Source: Cladocopium goreaui (lineage: Eukaryota > Sar > Dinophyceae > Suessiales > Symbiodiniaceae). Taken from it: a stretch of 64,000 bases of DNA. A program made the translations under genes and the position numbers. Below are positions 12,206-22,100 of the stretch, one piece after another (the stretch's first letter is position 1; every line of letters begins with the position of its first letter). The notes under the pieces were generated by a model. That model was not told the origin of the DNA and made no database searches. It was given only the letters and a program-made list of their open reading frames with translations. The DNA lies in NCBI GenBank assembly GCA_947184155.2, contig CAMXCT020000263.1, positions 186,001-250,000 of the forward strand, read 5' to 3'.

Positions 12206-12461
12206 CACACATATATATATATATACATATATATATGTATCAGAATATATATATATATTATTATATCTCGTATATTTGAATTCGTGCAACAATGAAGACA
12301 ATCCATTGTTGTGGACATGGCAGCTTTATTTTTTTACAAAGGTCATCCCACATCAGGTGATGCGTCTGTCTGGCACACCCAACATCCCAAGCATCACGGA
12401 GAAGCATGTCACGGCCTTGGTGTGTCTGCTTGGTCATGGGTTGGGTCCAATGGGTTGCTGA
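514..12461 (+). CDS. CYB2: FMN-dependent L-lactate dehydrogenase (cytochrome b2-like), multi-exon gene
   Basis: Exons encode the FMN-binding TIM-barrel domain of the L-lactate dehydrogenase (cytochrome) / alpha-hydroxy-acid oxidase family, which oxidises L-lactate to pyruvate. Family landmarks occur in order: WGYYSSG, RPRILVNVR, FTATALAKL, FSQLYVN, LFVTVDAPQLGRREKDMR, ATRAISSYIDPGLNWE, LLKGVQ, LSNHGGRQLD (catalytic His, substrate Arg), FIDGGVRRGGD and VGVGRPVLY. An insert between MRNKF and the SSYIDP segment matches the protease-sensitive loop of the cytochrome b2 type rather than glycolate oxidase. The first exon seen is a Lys-rich linker, so a cytochrome b5 domain may lie left of the window; it is not visible. 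The last exon runs to TGA at 12459-12461, though a GT near 12421 leaves room for another exon. Most junctions keep phase; several use GA or GC donors. Confidence 0.85.
1622..4799 (+). CDS. CYB2: Lactate dehydrogenase exons 4-9: flavin barrel, first half
   Basis: Exons: 1622-1696 (WGYYSSGGDDEITLRDNH), 2794-2841 (AFQRITMRPRILVNVR), 3572-3661 (DIDMTTQILGVPASLPLYF and onward), about 3908-3937 (DGEVAIVKA), 4161-4273 (AAKKAGVPYMLPTLSSYTL) and 4713-4799 (PDQQVFSQLYVNPERSRRDY). The Tyr of YYSSG and the Tyr of QLYVN correspond to the two active-site tyrosines of cytochrome b2. The 2841/3572 junction reads CGG then GACAGC against CAG then GACATC, so the only in-frame solution uses a GA donor. Exon 9 ends at a consensus GTGAGA donor. 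The end of the 3908 exon and the start of the 4161 exon are the least certain. Confidence 0.75.
2521..2705. repeat. AT-rich (TA)n low-complexity tract
   Basis: Almost pure alternating TA and TAT runs lie in the intron before the exon at 2794. No gene is supported here. Confidence 0.85.
2909..2985. repeat. (TATC)n / (TTTC)n microsatellite
   Basis: TATC and TTTC tetranucleotides repeat just downstream of the exon ending near 2841. Confidence 0.85.
3463..3504. repeat. Short tandem repeat, TCATAACTTAA unit
   Basis: Four copies of an 11-bp unit (TCATAACTCAA/TCATAACTTAA) sit in the intron before the exon at 3572. Confidence 0.8.
3758..3860. repeat. Fold-back element with GGTGCAGGATTT arms
   Basis: The left arm (CGAAATCCTGCACCTG) is the reverse complement of the right arm near 3838-3858 (TGCAGGATTTCG). 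A related element lies at 38222-38350, so this is a dispersed family. It is intronic. Confidence 0.55.
4860..4963. mobile_element. MITE family B copy
   Basis: This is a near-complete palindrome of about 104 bp from TGCCCTCTGGTAA to TTACCAGAGGGTA. It begins 60 bases after the donor of the exon ending at 4799. Confidence 0.85.
5138..5261. mobile_element. MITE family A copy, divergent left end
   Basis: The core (GGAATTTTATGACTTTCCATTCAGTTGGG as two adjoining blocks) and the right end ACCACCAACCAG are intact. The left end is mutated to CTATGTTTGGTGGTT. Confidence 0.8.
5384..7834 (+). CDS. CYB2: Lactate dehydrogenase exons 10-15: middle of the barrel
   Basis: Exons: 5384-5414 (RSEEYVKKLEE, donor GTAGGT), 6342-6409 (AGVQALFVTVDAPQLGRRE), 6707-6779 (RNKFTQQGSDVQGDDEDEG), 7028-7078 (GATRAISSYIDPGLNWE), 7426-7461 (DVPWLKSITKMK) and 7784-7834 (VLLKGVQCAEDAVMAFK). 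The TVDAP aspartate and the LLKGVQ lysine are the expected flavin and substrate residues. Exon 11 ends in phase 2 and exon 12 begins with the completing G. The exon at 7028 must end before GACGCT, because the next exon begins GACGTG; this again implies a GA donor. Phase and homology agree at every join except the donor of the 6707 exon. Confidence 0.78.
5442..5565. mobile_element. MITE family A copy, near consensus
   Basis: Both ends are intact (CTGGTTGGTGGT and ACCACCAACCAG). It starts 27 bases after the lactate dehydrogenase exon that ends at 5414. Confidence 0.9.
7573..7676. mobile_element. MITE family A copy, shortened
   Basis: CTGGTTGGTGGTTTGGAAC at the left and CAACCACCAACCAG at the right, about 20 bases shorter than the longest copies in the middle. 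It is intronic. Confidence 0.88.
7943..7998. repeat. Inverted-repeat fragment with TTTCCCTTAAACCAA arm
   Basis: The arm TTTCCCTTAAACCAA recurs in a fuller palindrome at 44924-45000, where a mirrored TTGGTTTAAGGGAAA is also present. This copy appears to have lost most of its left arm. Confidence 0.45.
8295..8531 (-). pseudogene. Unidentified reading frame on the minus strand, possible gene relic
   Basis: A 78-residue minus-strand frame contains the protein-like stretch FGLFILNSPSGTWCPMIGAP and then LFEQLLEPEMLKISEG. It is one of few minus-strand frames here without obvious low complexity and does not mirror a recognised exon. It lies in the same intron as the intronless GTPase frame. A second minus frame (8483-8779) overlaps its start, consistent with a frameshifted relic. 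No family was recognised. Confidence 0.25.
8762..8860. repeat. Fold-back element with CCTATGGATCCAA arms
   Basis: CCCTATGGATCCAA at the left mirrors TTGGATCCATAGGG at the right, with an AAGGTACTT pair inside. The ends resemble family C but the interior differs. Its right end lies 63 bases before the first usable codon of the GTPase frame. Confidence 0.6.
8923..9792 (+). CDS. Intronless AIG1/GIMAP-like P-loop GTPase frame nested in an intron
   Basis: An uninterrupted frame of about 289 codons encodes a GTP-binding domain. The P-loop is VVGPPGCGKS (residues about 55-64), a switch-I-type threonine lies in SVTRQIKTYSG, the G3 box is LIDTIG and the G4 box is FIYNKVD. This order and spacing fit AIG1/GIMAP-type septin-related GTPases, but the exact subfamily is an inference. 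It lies wholly within the lactate dehydrogenase intron between exons ending at 7834 and starting at 10201, on the same strand. The frame is open from about 8839 but has no ATG before the G domain; the first usable codon is TTG at 8923. A missing first exon, a non-functional retrocopy or a truncated gene are all possible. About 80 C-terminal residues after the G4 box match nothing recognised. Confidence 0.6.
   Translation: MWSEHLKKLNRLPFELRIHGPGRALFPRAEYDGFLRHIASPEALSRADEEAFNVLVVGPPGCGKSRLINLLFNKIVAESKASAASVTRQIKTYSGTGLINLCQRKVNLIDTIGLCDSFISEDIVLKLIQESLRINFAYLDQVVVICSGRIEFRHAENIRQILEWLRYHKYKGNFTFIYNKVDQMAIEERENGVNTMCQFLGVQRFILREPPSEIGFFHGDQVRFQPRERPRGASFTIPKCFATGFPEAPFALSNDSMAQMWTVKKCRRMAAYPGRRVVVLNTFSEHRDT
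10201..12461 (+). CDS. CYB2: Lactate dehydrogenase exons 16-21: active-site His, phosphate site and C-terminus
   Basis: Exons: 10201-10272 (AGLEGCVLSNHGGRQLDTCR), 10604-10651 (VLPEVMEALKEAGATK), 11013-11090 (ESFAVFIDGGVRRGGDIFKA), 11322-11371 (AVGVGRPVLYSLASYG), 11981-12029 (NGIVRMVHMLQDELQM) and 12357-12461 (VMRLSGTPNIPSITEKHVTA and a short tail to TGA). SNHGGRQLD carries the general-base histidine and DGGVRRG the FMN-phosphate loop. Donors alternate between GC (10273, 11091), GT (10652, 12030) and probably GA (11372). The C-terminus is shorter than in yeast cytochrome b2, which has a tail beyond this helix. Confidence 0.78.
10504..10589. mobile_element. MITE family C copy
   Basis: The element runs from CCCATGACGGATCCATGGTG to CCATGGATCCTATGGG. 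It ends 14 bases before the lactate dehydrogenase exon at 10604, so it almost touches the acceptor site. Confidence 0.85.
12164..12262. repeat. (TA)n low-complexity tract
   Basis: Alternating TA with ATACATA interruptions, inside the last lactate dehydrogenase intron. Confidence 0.85.
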
Positions 12462-12702
12462 TGGAAGCATGAAAAATGCATGAAAACTGCATGGAACATC
12501 TGGCTGATTGAGTTTGCAACGGTAAATGGTAATGTAAATGGTAATGTAAATGGTATAAAGGGGAGAGCAAGGAGAGCAGCACATGAGATATCTTGAGCTG
12601 GCTTTGAGTTTGAATTTGCATAACCTGGAAACTTGGATGGTACACCCGAAATGGGTTTTTACATCATGGTAATTGATGTATTTTTTTCCTATTGTTTCCT
12701 AT

Positions 12703-12808
12703 CCCATGACGGATCCATGGTGCTGGCATATATGCTAACATAAAGGGGGTATATTGATGGGATCCATGGCACACCATTAATATAGCAGCACCATGGATCC
12801 GTCATGGG
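12703..12808. mobile_element. MITE family C copy with CCCATGACGG at both ends
   Basis: The left end CCCATGACGGATCCATGG is matched at the right by CCATGGATCCGTCATGGG. This symmetric ACGG variant is not seen in the other copies, which carry CCTATGGG at the right. Confidence 0.88.
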
Positions 12809-12948
12809 TATTATCAACCATTGTCAACCATAACTCACCATTATTAACCATTATTAACCATTATTAACCATTGTTATCCCTCAATATTACCTCAATATTA
12901 CCTCAATATTACCTCTAAATTCTGGTATGCTGTTCCACCCAGTTGGGA

Positions 12949-13050
12949 CATGGGACGTTTCTTGGGATCATTGAGGTGATCATCACCAACTTGGCCGATC
13001 ACATCGTGCCCCTCCCCACCGACTTCCTCACACAGACGCTCGTTGAGATT
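12949..13050 (+). CDS. Orphan exon candidate, hydrophobic peptide
   Basis: An open stretch after CCCAG at about 12941 reads FLGIIEVIITNLADHIVPLP followed by TDFLTQTLVEI. Base composition is clearly richer in G and C than the surroundings. It could be a late exon of the lactate dehydrogenase gene, an early exon of the kinase gene, or a separate gene. No family was recognised and the frame is not proven. Confidence 0.25.
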
Positions 13051-13184
13051 TCCAGATCAATTCACATAGTGGCCATAGTTGAGGCTAAGTAGATGAATTA
13101 TGGATGTTGACCAAAGAATCCTGGGATTTTATCAGTGTTGATCCCCTAATATCAAGTGGACTTGAGAATATTTGAGTTTGCATA

Positions 13185-13286
13185 CCCATGACGGATCCAT
13201 GGTGCTGGTATATATGCTAACATGACTGGGGTAGATTGATGGGATCCATGGCACACCATATATAGCAGCACCATGGATCCTATGGG
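13185..13286. mobile_element. MITE family C copy
   Basis: It runs from CCCATGACGGATCCATGG to CCATGGATCCTATGGG, with mixed end variants. It lies 376 bases right of the copy at 12703. Confidence 0.88.
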
Positions 13287-14023
13287 ATAGTTGAAGCTAA
13301 GAAGATCAATTTACATCCATTCACATGACCATTTACCAGCTGTTTCTGGAAACTTCACCAGGATATCAGGAGTTTGATCCGCAAATCATGGTGGATGACG
13401 AAGTTTCTTCAGATGTCCATGTACACTGGGCAGCTAGTCCTTGAATTCGGCCCCTCAAACGCTGGATTTGTTTTGTGGCTGAAGCAGGGACGGTACCAAG
13501 TCCATCATCAATCTATAACTATTGGCAATACTCGCATGCTTCTTTAGTCTCGGTGTTTGCACAGTCTTGTCTATCATCGCCTGCAATGCTTTTCTTACAC
13601 AACTACTGTCCAGTTTGATTGCTGATATACTATACACAAGCCAATAGTGAATCATACTGTGTGTCAGATTTACTGACAAACACGCATGATCTTTCCATGT
13701 TTGCCTTGTCTTGCTGACTATATAAGAAGTTGTTTTTTTCCAGCCACATTTTCAAGATAAGAAAACATCCACAGTTTGTATCGGTTGCTTCATGGATCTC
13801 CCAATATTTCCCAAATCATGTTCCACCTCTTCCAACAGTTCCCAAGATTTTCCAGATCACGAAATCTGTGCCCAAACGACGTCACTTCTTAGGAGAACCT
13901 ACCAGGGCTTGGAGCCCGCGGCCAAGTTGTGAGGCAAGTGAAGTGAGGCCGGAGATAGAGACCTGGGGGTCCCAAGATGTCCAAAATGCGGCTTATTTTA
14001 GGGCTTATACTTCGATACACCAT

Positions 14024-14140
14024 TACCATCTGGTTATGACTAACAGTTCGCCATGGTTAAAATCCACCCATGTTTAATAGGTAAAACATCTATTTCTATG
14101 GGCCATGGCTTCCATGGCTATGTTAAATAACCAGAGGGTA
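14024..14140. mobile_element. MITE family B copy, TACCATCTGGTTA variant
   Basis: The ends read TACCATCTGGTTATGACTAA and TAAATAACCAGAGGGTA. The same variant, with ATTTCTATGGGCCAT inside, recurs at 44608-44718, suggesting a subfamily. Confidence 0.8.
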
Positions 14141-14568
14141 CTACCATTATATACCATTAATCCATTATATAATATACCATTATTACTGTTGATGTGTTAT
14201 GAGATATAGGAGGTTAGATTTTTATTTATCGTTGACGAAAATTGGTGATTGGAATTTATGATTAATTATACGGATTGTGAGCGCCCATCATTCACGGGAT
14301 ACCTATTGACCAAGCTGTATGATGAGATGTGATGGGCATAATTTTCATGGCTCAATTTATCCATCTGAGAGGCAGGAACTGTTGTTCAATGGTAGTTGGC
14401 AAGCACCAGCATGCCAGAGTCTGCCAGAGGGATGAATTGTTACCAGGAGAATTATATGCAACATCCCATCCATATCCAGACAACCGAGAGTCCAAACTTC
14501 CACAGAACTTTCCGAAAACTCTGAGTGGCTAATCCAGCAGGGTAACGAAATCACAAGTCTTAGCAATG

Positions 14569-14686
14569 CTGGTTGGTGGTTTGGAACATGAAATTTATTT
14601 TTTCCATTCAGTTGGGATTTGTTCATCATCCCAACTGACTTTCACTCCATCATTTTTCAGAGGGGTAGGGCTCAACCACCAACCAG
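14569..14686. mobile_element. MITE family A copy
   Basis: Intact CTGGTTGGTGGTTTGGAAC and CTCAACCACCAACCAG ends in the spacer left of the TG-rich minisatellite. Confidence 0.88.
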
Positions 14687-14989
14687 ATTATTATTAGCCA
14701 TCATTAACCATATGCCATATAATATCCATATATTAACCATTATTAACCAGATACAATATTAACCATATATTAACCATATATTAACCATTAATATAAACCA
14801 TTAATATTAACCATTAATACTTGAGAGGGGGAACACGAAAGGTAGGTAAGCAAGAAAGGAACCGAAGAAAAAATGAAGGGGAGAGGGGAGGGAAAAATAC
14901 ATAAAGTGGAGTCTGGTAAAAGCGACGCGGCCATTTTCTTTCCAAAAATATGAAGGGGAGTCTGCTAAAAGCGACTGAAAGGCTTCGGC

Positions 14990-16310
<1,321 letters not shown>

Positions 16311-16360
16311 ACCCCTGCAGCGTTTTTGCTCGGTTCCGTAGTGGCCGAAAATCGTCAAAT

Positions 16361-16613
16361 CGGTGGTGTTTTCGCGTGTTTTTGCAACTCTCGGAGCAAA
16401 AAACACCGTAAATACCGATGTTTTTGGCGGGTCGGAAGCCCAAAACCACAGGATTTACGATGTTTTTTGCCTCTGGTAGTAAAAAGCACGGTATTTACAG
16501 TGTTTTTTGGCCAGCACCTAGCAAAAACACTGGTATTTACGGAGGTTTCACCATGTAACAAAATGTGGTTTCTTGATCCGAAAAGAACAAAAATACTGTA
16601 AATTACAGTATTT
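16361..16613. repeat. Cluster of five or six evenly spaced hairpins with a GTATTTAC core
   Basis: Imperfect palindromes lie near 16398-16425, 16443-16468, 16481-16510, 16523-16548 and 16588-16613, with a weaker one near 16361. Each pairs an AAAAACAC-type arm with GTGTTTTT around GTATTTAC or GTAAATAC. Spacing is about 40-65 bases. The cluster directly follows the TG minisatellite. Confidence 0.75.
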
Positions 16614-16722
16614 TGAGTCTGCTCTTAGGGTGCGTGGGAGGTGTGGAGGGGGGGGGGAGGGGGGTACTAAAATAACTAGCAATCTCCTGAAGAATCAGGT
16701 AACGGGGCTGGCCGCCCTCCCC

Positions 16723-16769
16723 TTTACTTCGTAAAGTAAAACTCAAGGTAGCCCCTCTGGAGCTACCTT
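16723..16769. other. Two adjacent small hairpins
   Basis: TTTACTT-CGTA-AAGTAAA (16723-16740) is a perfect 7-bp stem. AAGGTAGC and GCTACCTT (16745-16769) form a perfect 8-bp stem with a 9-base loop. No RNA family was recognised. Confidence 0.5.
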
Positions 16770-16773
16770 TCGT

Positions 16774-17183
16774 GATTAACCAGGTATATTAACCAACCAG
16801 AATAAAAAGTGTCCAGCTCTAAATGAACATATGACCTGGAGGATTCGTCTGACAATTGGCCTCGTTCCGGATCTCAGCAAAGAATATCACGAATTTTGCG
16901 GGTTTAAAGGGGAAACCCCATGTTTGTGCCATAATTACATATATATTACGCCATAATTACATTATATGTATATATTATATCAATTGATATTATATCAATT
17001 ATATCATGTATCAACTGGTTGTTTGCAGTCCTTGGATCATATAAAAAATTGCCCTGCGCTGTTCAGGTCGTTTTCCGCAAGGAGCTAGGCAGGGTTCAAC
17101 CCCTTGGCGGGGGAAGAAGATGTTTTCAAACCCCATTCAACCACTGGATTTCAGGGGTAACCCCCAATATTGGACAACCGATG
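16774..17183. other. Spacer or intron sequence without a confirmed gene
   Basis: A/T-rich sequence with ATATATTA runs. An acceptor-like TTCAG at 17062-17066 is followed by an open stretch (VVFRKELGR), but nothing ties it to the kinase. Confidence 0.4.
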
Positions 17184-17288
17184 TACCCTCTGGTAAACAT
17201 ACAAAAAGCTATTGAAAATGACCATAGAAATAGTGGAATTTCCCATTAAAAATTGTGATTTTCCATAGTTATGTTAGTTTACCACAGT
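17184..17288. mobile_element. MITE family B copy, right end degraded
   Basis: It begins TACCCTCTGGTAAAC and keeps the inner arms, but the right end reads TTACCACAGTGC instead of TTACCAGAGGGTA. Confidence 0.75.
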
Positions 17289-17350
17289 GCAGACACCATG
17301 ACATGACATACCTTTGGCACTGATCCTCTTTTACCGGACTGCTGTGCCAG

Positions 17351-17394
17351 GTTTCTCCAAATCTTCCGCCAGCCGATTCTCGTGAAGGGAGTCG
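17351..17394 (+). CDS. Candidate small exon upstream of the kinase exons
   Basis: 44 nt are framed by GTGCCAG and the textbook donor GTGAGT. Two frames are open (FLQIFRQPILVKGV or VSPNLPPADSREGSR). The position suits an upstream exon of the kinase gene, but no kinase N-lobe or cyclic-nucleotide-binding motif is visible in it. Confidence 0.35.
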
Positions 17395-18338
17395 GTGAGT
17401 TTTCACTTTGAACGAGGTTTTTTCAATCTTCCAAAGTCTTGCTGTTTGAGTGAAAAGGTTGTAGAATGAATGCTTCAACATCTTGGGCAAAATTGAAGAA
17501 CTAACCTCGTTGCCGTTGCCTCTTGATCATTCTGTTGTTAGCATGTTCTGCTAACACTTAGCAGACTGACCAAGAGCATACCTATTCTTCAGAGAAGGAA
17601 GGCTCGACCGGCTTCTCTACTTTTCGATTTTACTTACGGAGCAGGCTTTTGAATCTGTACATCGTGTTGCTCTGCTCAGGTCCCATTTACCCAATCCCAC
17701 CAACTGCAGTGAGCAGAGGGAGAAACGGAAGTGCTTCTTGTGAGTTGCAATTCCTCCGAAACTGACTTAGACATCCAGAGGCTTTGCCGGGATAAGGTTT
17801 TCATGCACCTGAAGATGAATGAGATGAAAAGATGAGATAAAACTATGATAATACTGCATGTCTTCTGCCATTCTCAGCCTCATGCAGTCGCTCCAGCATG
17901 CTCCAGCCCTTGGGTCATGGACGATCCTGACGATCCCCACGTCACCCCTATACTAAGTCATGGTCATCCATGAGGACTGGATACTGGGAGTAGCCCCATG
18001 ATAAGTCATGGAAACTTCCATATGGATGGTGAACGATGGTGATATGGATCATAAAGTGGATGATATGGATAGTGATATGATCATAAAATGATATAAAATG
18101 GATAAAATGAATGATAAAATGAATGATTGTGATGATTGTGGATCATCTGGTGATGGGGATAATATGTGAATATGGATGATTTTATGGATGTAGATCATAC
18201 TAATGACTATGGGATTTTATGGATAATATATGATAATATATGGATATGTGATGATTTTATGGATAATATATGGATGTAGATCATACTAATGACCCAAGAT
18301 GCTCCCCCGGCCCCTCCATTTTCACGTCGACCCGTCAG
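17395..18338. other. Intron-like sequence with ATGGATGAT repeats
   Basis: 18000-18300 is dominated by TGGATGATAT and AAATGGAT words. The glycine loop and catalytic-lysine exons expected for the kinase were searched for here by eye and not found. Confidence 0.4.
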
Positions 18339-19195
18339 GCGGCTCGCTTCTACACCGCCTCGATTCTCATTGCCGTCGAAGCCCTTTGGGACCGCAACGT
18401 GGGGATGCTGAGATGCTCAGGATGCTCAGGGCAAGGAGCAGAACGTGGACAAAACCCTTTGGTAGTTCAACATGGAAAAACACCATGTTGTTTTTGTGTA
18501 TTTTTAAAATGGGGGGTATTTTTTGTGTATTTCTTTAGAATATGTTAGAATATTCTTTGAATTACTGGTTGGTGGTTTGGAACATTTTTTATTTTCCACA
18601 ATATATGGGATAATCATTCCCATTGACTTTCATATTTTTCAGAGGAGTTGAAACCACCAATCAGATTATATATATATACCATTTGTTAATGGGTCAAGTT
18701 CCACAGCCATTTGTTAATGACCAGAGGGTCAATTCCATCAGAATTCCAGTGGGAATAGTGTCATTTTTACACCAACCATCGTTTGGCAGTATGTTCCATG
18801 ATGTTCCATGTTTATTTTGAGGAAGCTCTCACTTTTGGCGAATGGGGTTGGTGGGTGAATTAAAACTTAAACCGGTTTATATTAGGAAGAAATATACAAC
18901 GATTAAAACCTTCTTTTTAAGAACCAAACCTGAGGAGTTGTTCATCTGGATTTGGTATGCAAAGCCCACAGGTGGTCTACAGGGACTTGAAGCCGGAGAA
19001 TGTGATGCTTGACCAGGAGGCCATGAGTTGAAAGGTAGACATGGTTTTTTTTCCTCATGACACAACTTGCCATTTGTCAGTATGACTTCACAGGAATTGA
19101 TGTTGCATAGCCTGATACTCGCCAGCTACTCCATGGATCTTCATGGTGGATCTCAGCTGACGTGGCAGGGCTATGTGAAGATCATCGACTTTGGA
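18339..19195 (+). CDS. PKG: Kinase exons 1-3: helix before the catalytic loop, HRD-type loop and DFG
   Basis: Exons 18339-18398 (donor GTGGGG), 18972-19019 (YRDLKPENVMLD; the donor must be GC, since the next exon begins GGC) and 19169-19195 (GYVKIIDFG, donor GTTTGG). Catalytic Asp (YRDLKPEN) and the metal-binding DFG aspartate are present. All three joins are phase 0. Confidence 0.85.
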
Positions 19196-22100
19196 GTTTG
19201 GGTCGCCCAGTGACCACCCAGGAAGCGACCCAGTGGAACATGGCTGCGAAATCCAGTCACAGTCCTAATCCATCCTAATCCCCTAGCCCTAGTATGAAAC
19301 ACCACCGAAATGGGCCGAAATATATATATATATAGTAATTAAATCACCTACCGTGGCCGTAAGTGGGGGATAAGTGGGGGGTGTTTAACAATATGAACGG
19401 GGGATGGGGGATGGGATTATTAATGTTCATGATTTCAATTCGATACTCGTATGTCTGACATGATATGTTGTGAACACCCAGCACCCAAGCTGAATGGGCT
19501 GTCCAACCTGTTTCTTTGGCATGTTGACCTTTCCCTGCATTCTTTGCTGATCTCAGTCAAGCGACAGTTCTTTACAACCTGAAGGCTTCAAGGATCATAT
19601 CAACCACCCATACTACCAAGTCTCAAAGTTGTTGCGTTTTGACAATTTTGTCTTTGTGGCATGGTGTTTGACAATTTTGTTTGCTGGTTTACTGCTGCTG
19701 GCTTGGTTGTCTGATTCGCTGGTTTGCTATAGTAGCTGCCAGTGCTGCTGTCAGCTCCTGATTGCTTGCTTGCTTGCTTGCTGGCTGGCTGGCTGGCTTG
19801 CTTGCTTGCTCGCTTGCTTGCTTACTTCTGCCTGCTTGCTGGCTTGCCTGCTGACCCTCCTTGCATCCTGACTTGCCTGCGTGCTTGCCGCTTGCCCGAC
19901 GGATTGTATGTGTGTGCTTGGCTCGGCCTGTTTGCTTGTCTGCGTGCTTGTCTGCTTGCTTGTCTGCTTGCTTGTCTGTCTGCCTGCTTGTTTTCTTGCT
20001 TGCTGACCCTTTCGACTCACGGTGTGCCAGTACGAAATTATCCGAAATGCTCCTTCCAGAGCACGCACTTACCTTTTTGTCAAAACGCGGTGTGCCTCGC
20101 CGAAAGGCACAATTTAATGACTGCCTTAGTCGCACGGTGTGCTATGGGGTTTTGCTGCCCCGGGTCCTTCTGCAATGACTTTATGGTTGTACTTCCAATG
20201 GCGTGACTTGAACTAACTGGGCTCCTCCATGCTCCCAAATCCGATGTCGATCATCATGTTCCATCAAAATCGCCATAAACTGGAGGGGCCCGGCCCCCAT
20301 TTTGTGACATTTTTAATAGACAGTATGTCAATTTTCAAGTGACACCTTCAAAATTCAGGGCCTTTTGCTAAAAACAATTCCCAAGTCACCCCACTTTCTG
20401 ATATTTCTGGTGCCGACCATGCGCCCCTCAGGTTTCCAAGAAACTGGGCGAGTTGGAAAGTCGTACCTACACTGTGGTCGGCACACCCCACTACATGGCT
20501 CCGGAGGTGCACCGATAGGACCAGATCATCCAGAAATCCCTGGTTGGTGGTGACTGGAACCATGGAATTTTGAATGACTTTCCATTCAGTTGGAAATGTC
20601 ATAATCCCAGCTGACGAACTCCATGATTTTTCAGAGGGGTAGGTTGAAACCACCAAGCAGTTCCCGTTGAAGTCGACTAAGTCGAGGTCTTTCAGGGCAA
20701 AGGCTACGGGGTCGAAGTGGATTTGTGGTCCCTGGGCATCATGCTCTTTGAATTTGCTGGGGCCCTCAGGCATTGCAGCTGGCATCGGTGTCCAACATTT
20801 CCAGACCATGACATCCGTGACATGTTTTTCCTTCGAAGTGCTGAAGTCATGGAGATATTTCACAGAATAATAAGCCAATATATAGTTTATATATATATAT
20901 GATATATATATATATATGATATATATATATATATATACATACACATATTTGTACATATATATATAATATAGTATATATATATAATAATATATATAATACT
21001 AATATATATATATATATACATACTAAGGCAGCATTCGCAATCTCCAGATTCCTTGAAGGTCAAAACAGGGCCATGGACCCAGGCCCCGCACCCCAGGTCT
21101 GCGGTTACTTACCCTTTGGCACCAACTTGGTCGAGCCGCGACAAGTGTGCTCCGCCGTGTTGCGAGGGAAGCTGAAATTCCCATCTGCCTACAAGGACGG
21201 CATGGGTTTGTCTGAAAATACCCCGGAATCCAAGGCTTACCCTCTGGTAATGACTAACAGTTTGCTATTGAAAATTGCCCATTTAGTTCGTTGATTTACC
21301 TATGAAAAATGGGCACTTTCCATAGCTATGTTGTTTACCAGAGGGTAATCATCATTTTCCCATTAAAATGGTTGGTTTGGGGGTATGCCGCATTCTTAGA
21401 CACACCACATCCAGCTATATGATGTATACGGGTGTGGTGAATATGTGGAGATTTTGATACACTTGGGCCAAATCATTTGGGTCCAGTTTTTGGGGATTGT
21501 CATTGCGGAACATCACCTTAAGAAGCGATTCGTGATTCCCCCATTTGGGTCGTGTTTTAATGGGACATTTCACCACTCAACAGTAGATATTTCCACCCGA
21601 AACCTAACAGTGATGCTGTCCTGCTCAAGGTTGTTTGGGTCACCGGGGCTGGGAAGGCTATCCTTCCTTCCCAACGTTGGTTCCCCAAAAAAACAATGGT
21701 GTTGCTCTCTTCAAAAGTGTGGTTCCTCAATCCACCAAAAATGCTTAGAGATTTCTTCTTTCAGTACTTCCTGGACATGTCACTGTGTCACCCAATCACA
21801 TAATTTCCACAAGCAGTGCTTGCCTATCTTTCCTGGAGAGCACTTGCACACATTGTCCCATTCGTATCCATTCGTCCCATCAGCCAATATTTTTTGTGCT
21901 GGTAAGTTGGTGACTCCCCATGTTGTTTGTTTTTAACTGGACTTTTTTGGCGAGGGTTTCTCAACAACCAACAAATGGTTTATTGCTGTTTGTATTTCCA
22001 CTTCGGAGTTGCAACCTTTCCAGCCCCGTATCCTTGTTGTATGTCGCATTCGATCACTGCCGGTTAAGCCCTGGTATGCCTGGTATGCCATGGTTGCTGT

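Larger units (their letters stand above)
12462..14989. other. Repeat-rich spacer between two genes, no confirmed gene
   Basis: This stretch holds two family C elements, one A and one B element, short direct repeats such as CTCAATATTAC (12890-12912) and repeated TTAACCATTA motifs (12836-12874 and 14690-14815). One orphan exon candidate is listed separately. Promoter motifs were not recognised, as expected for dinoflagellates, which lack clear TATA boxes. Confidence 0.5.

Noticed and set aside
17840-17960. A possible kinase N-lobe exon (VMDDPDDPHVTP)
   Set aside because: The words GTCATGG and CCCCATGA around it belong to a repeat also seen near 22680 and 36600, and no glycine loop or catalytic lysine adjoins it.
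19629-20206. Frames rich in Leu/Ala/Cys (+) and Lys/Gln/Ala/Ser (-)
   Set aside because: They are produced by the CTTG tetranucleotide repeat and lie in a kinase intron.
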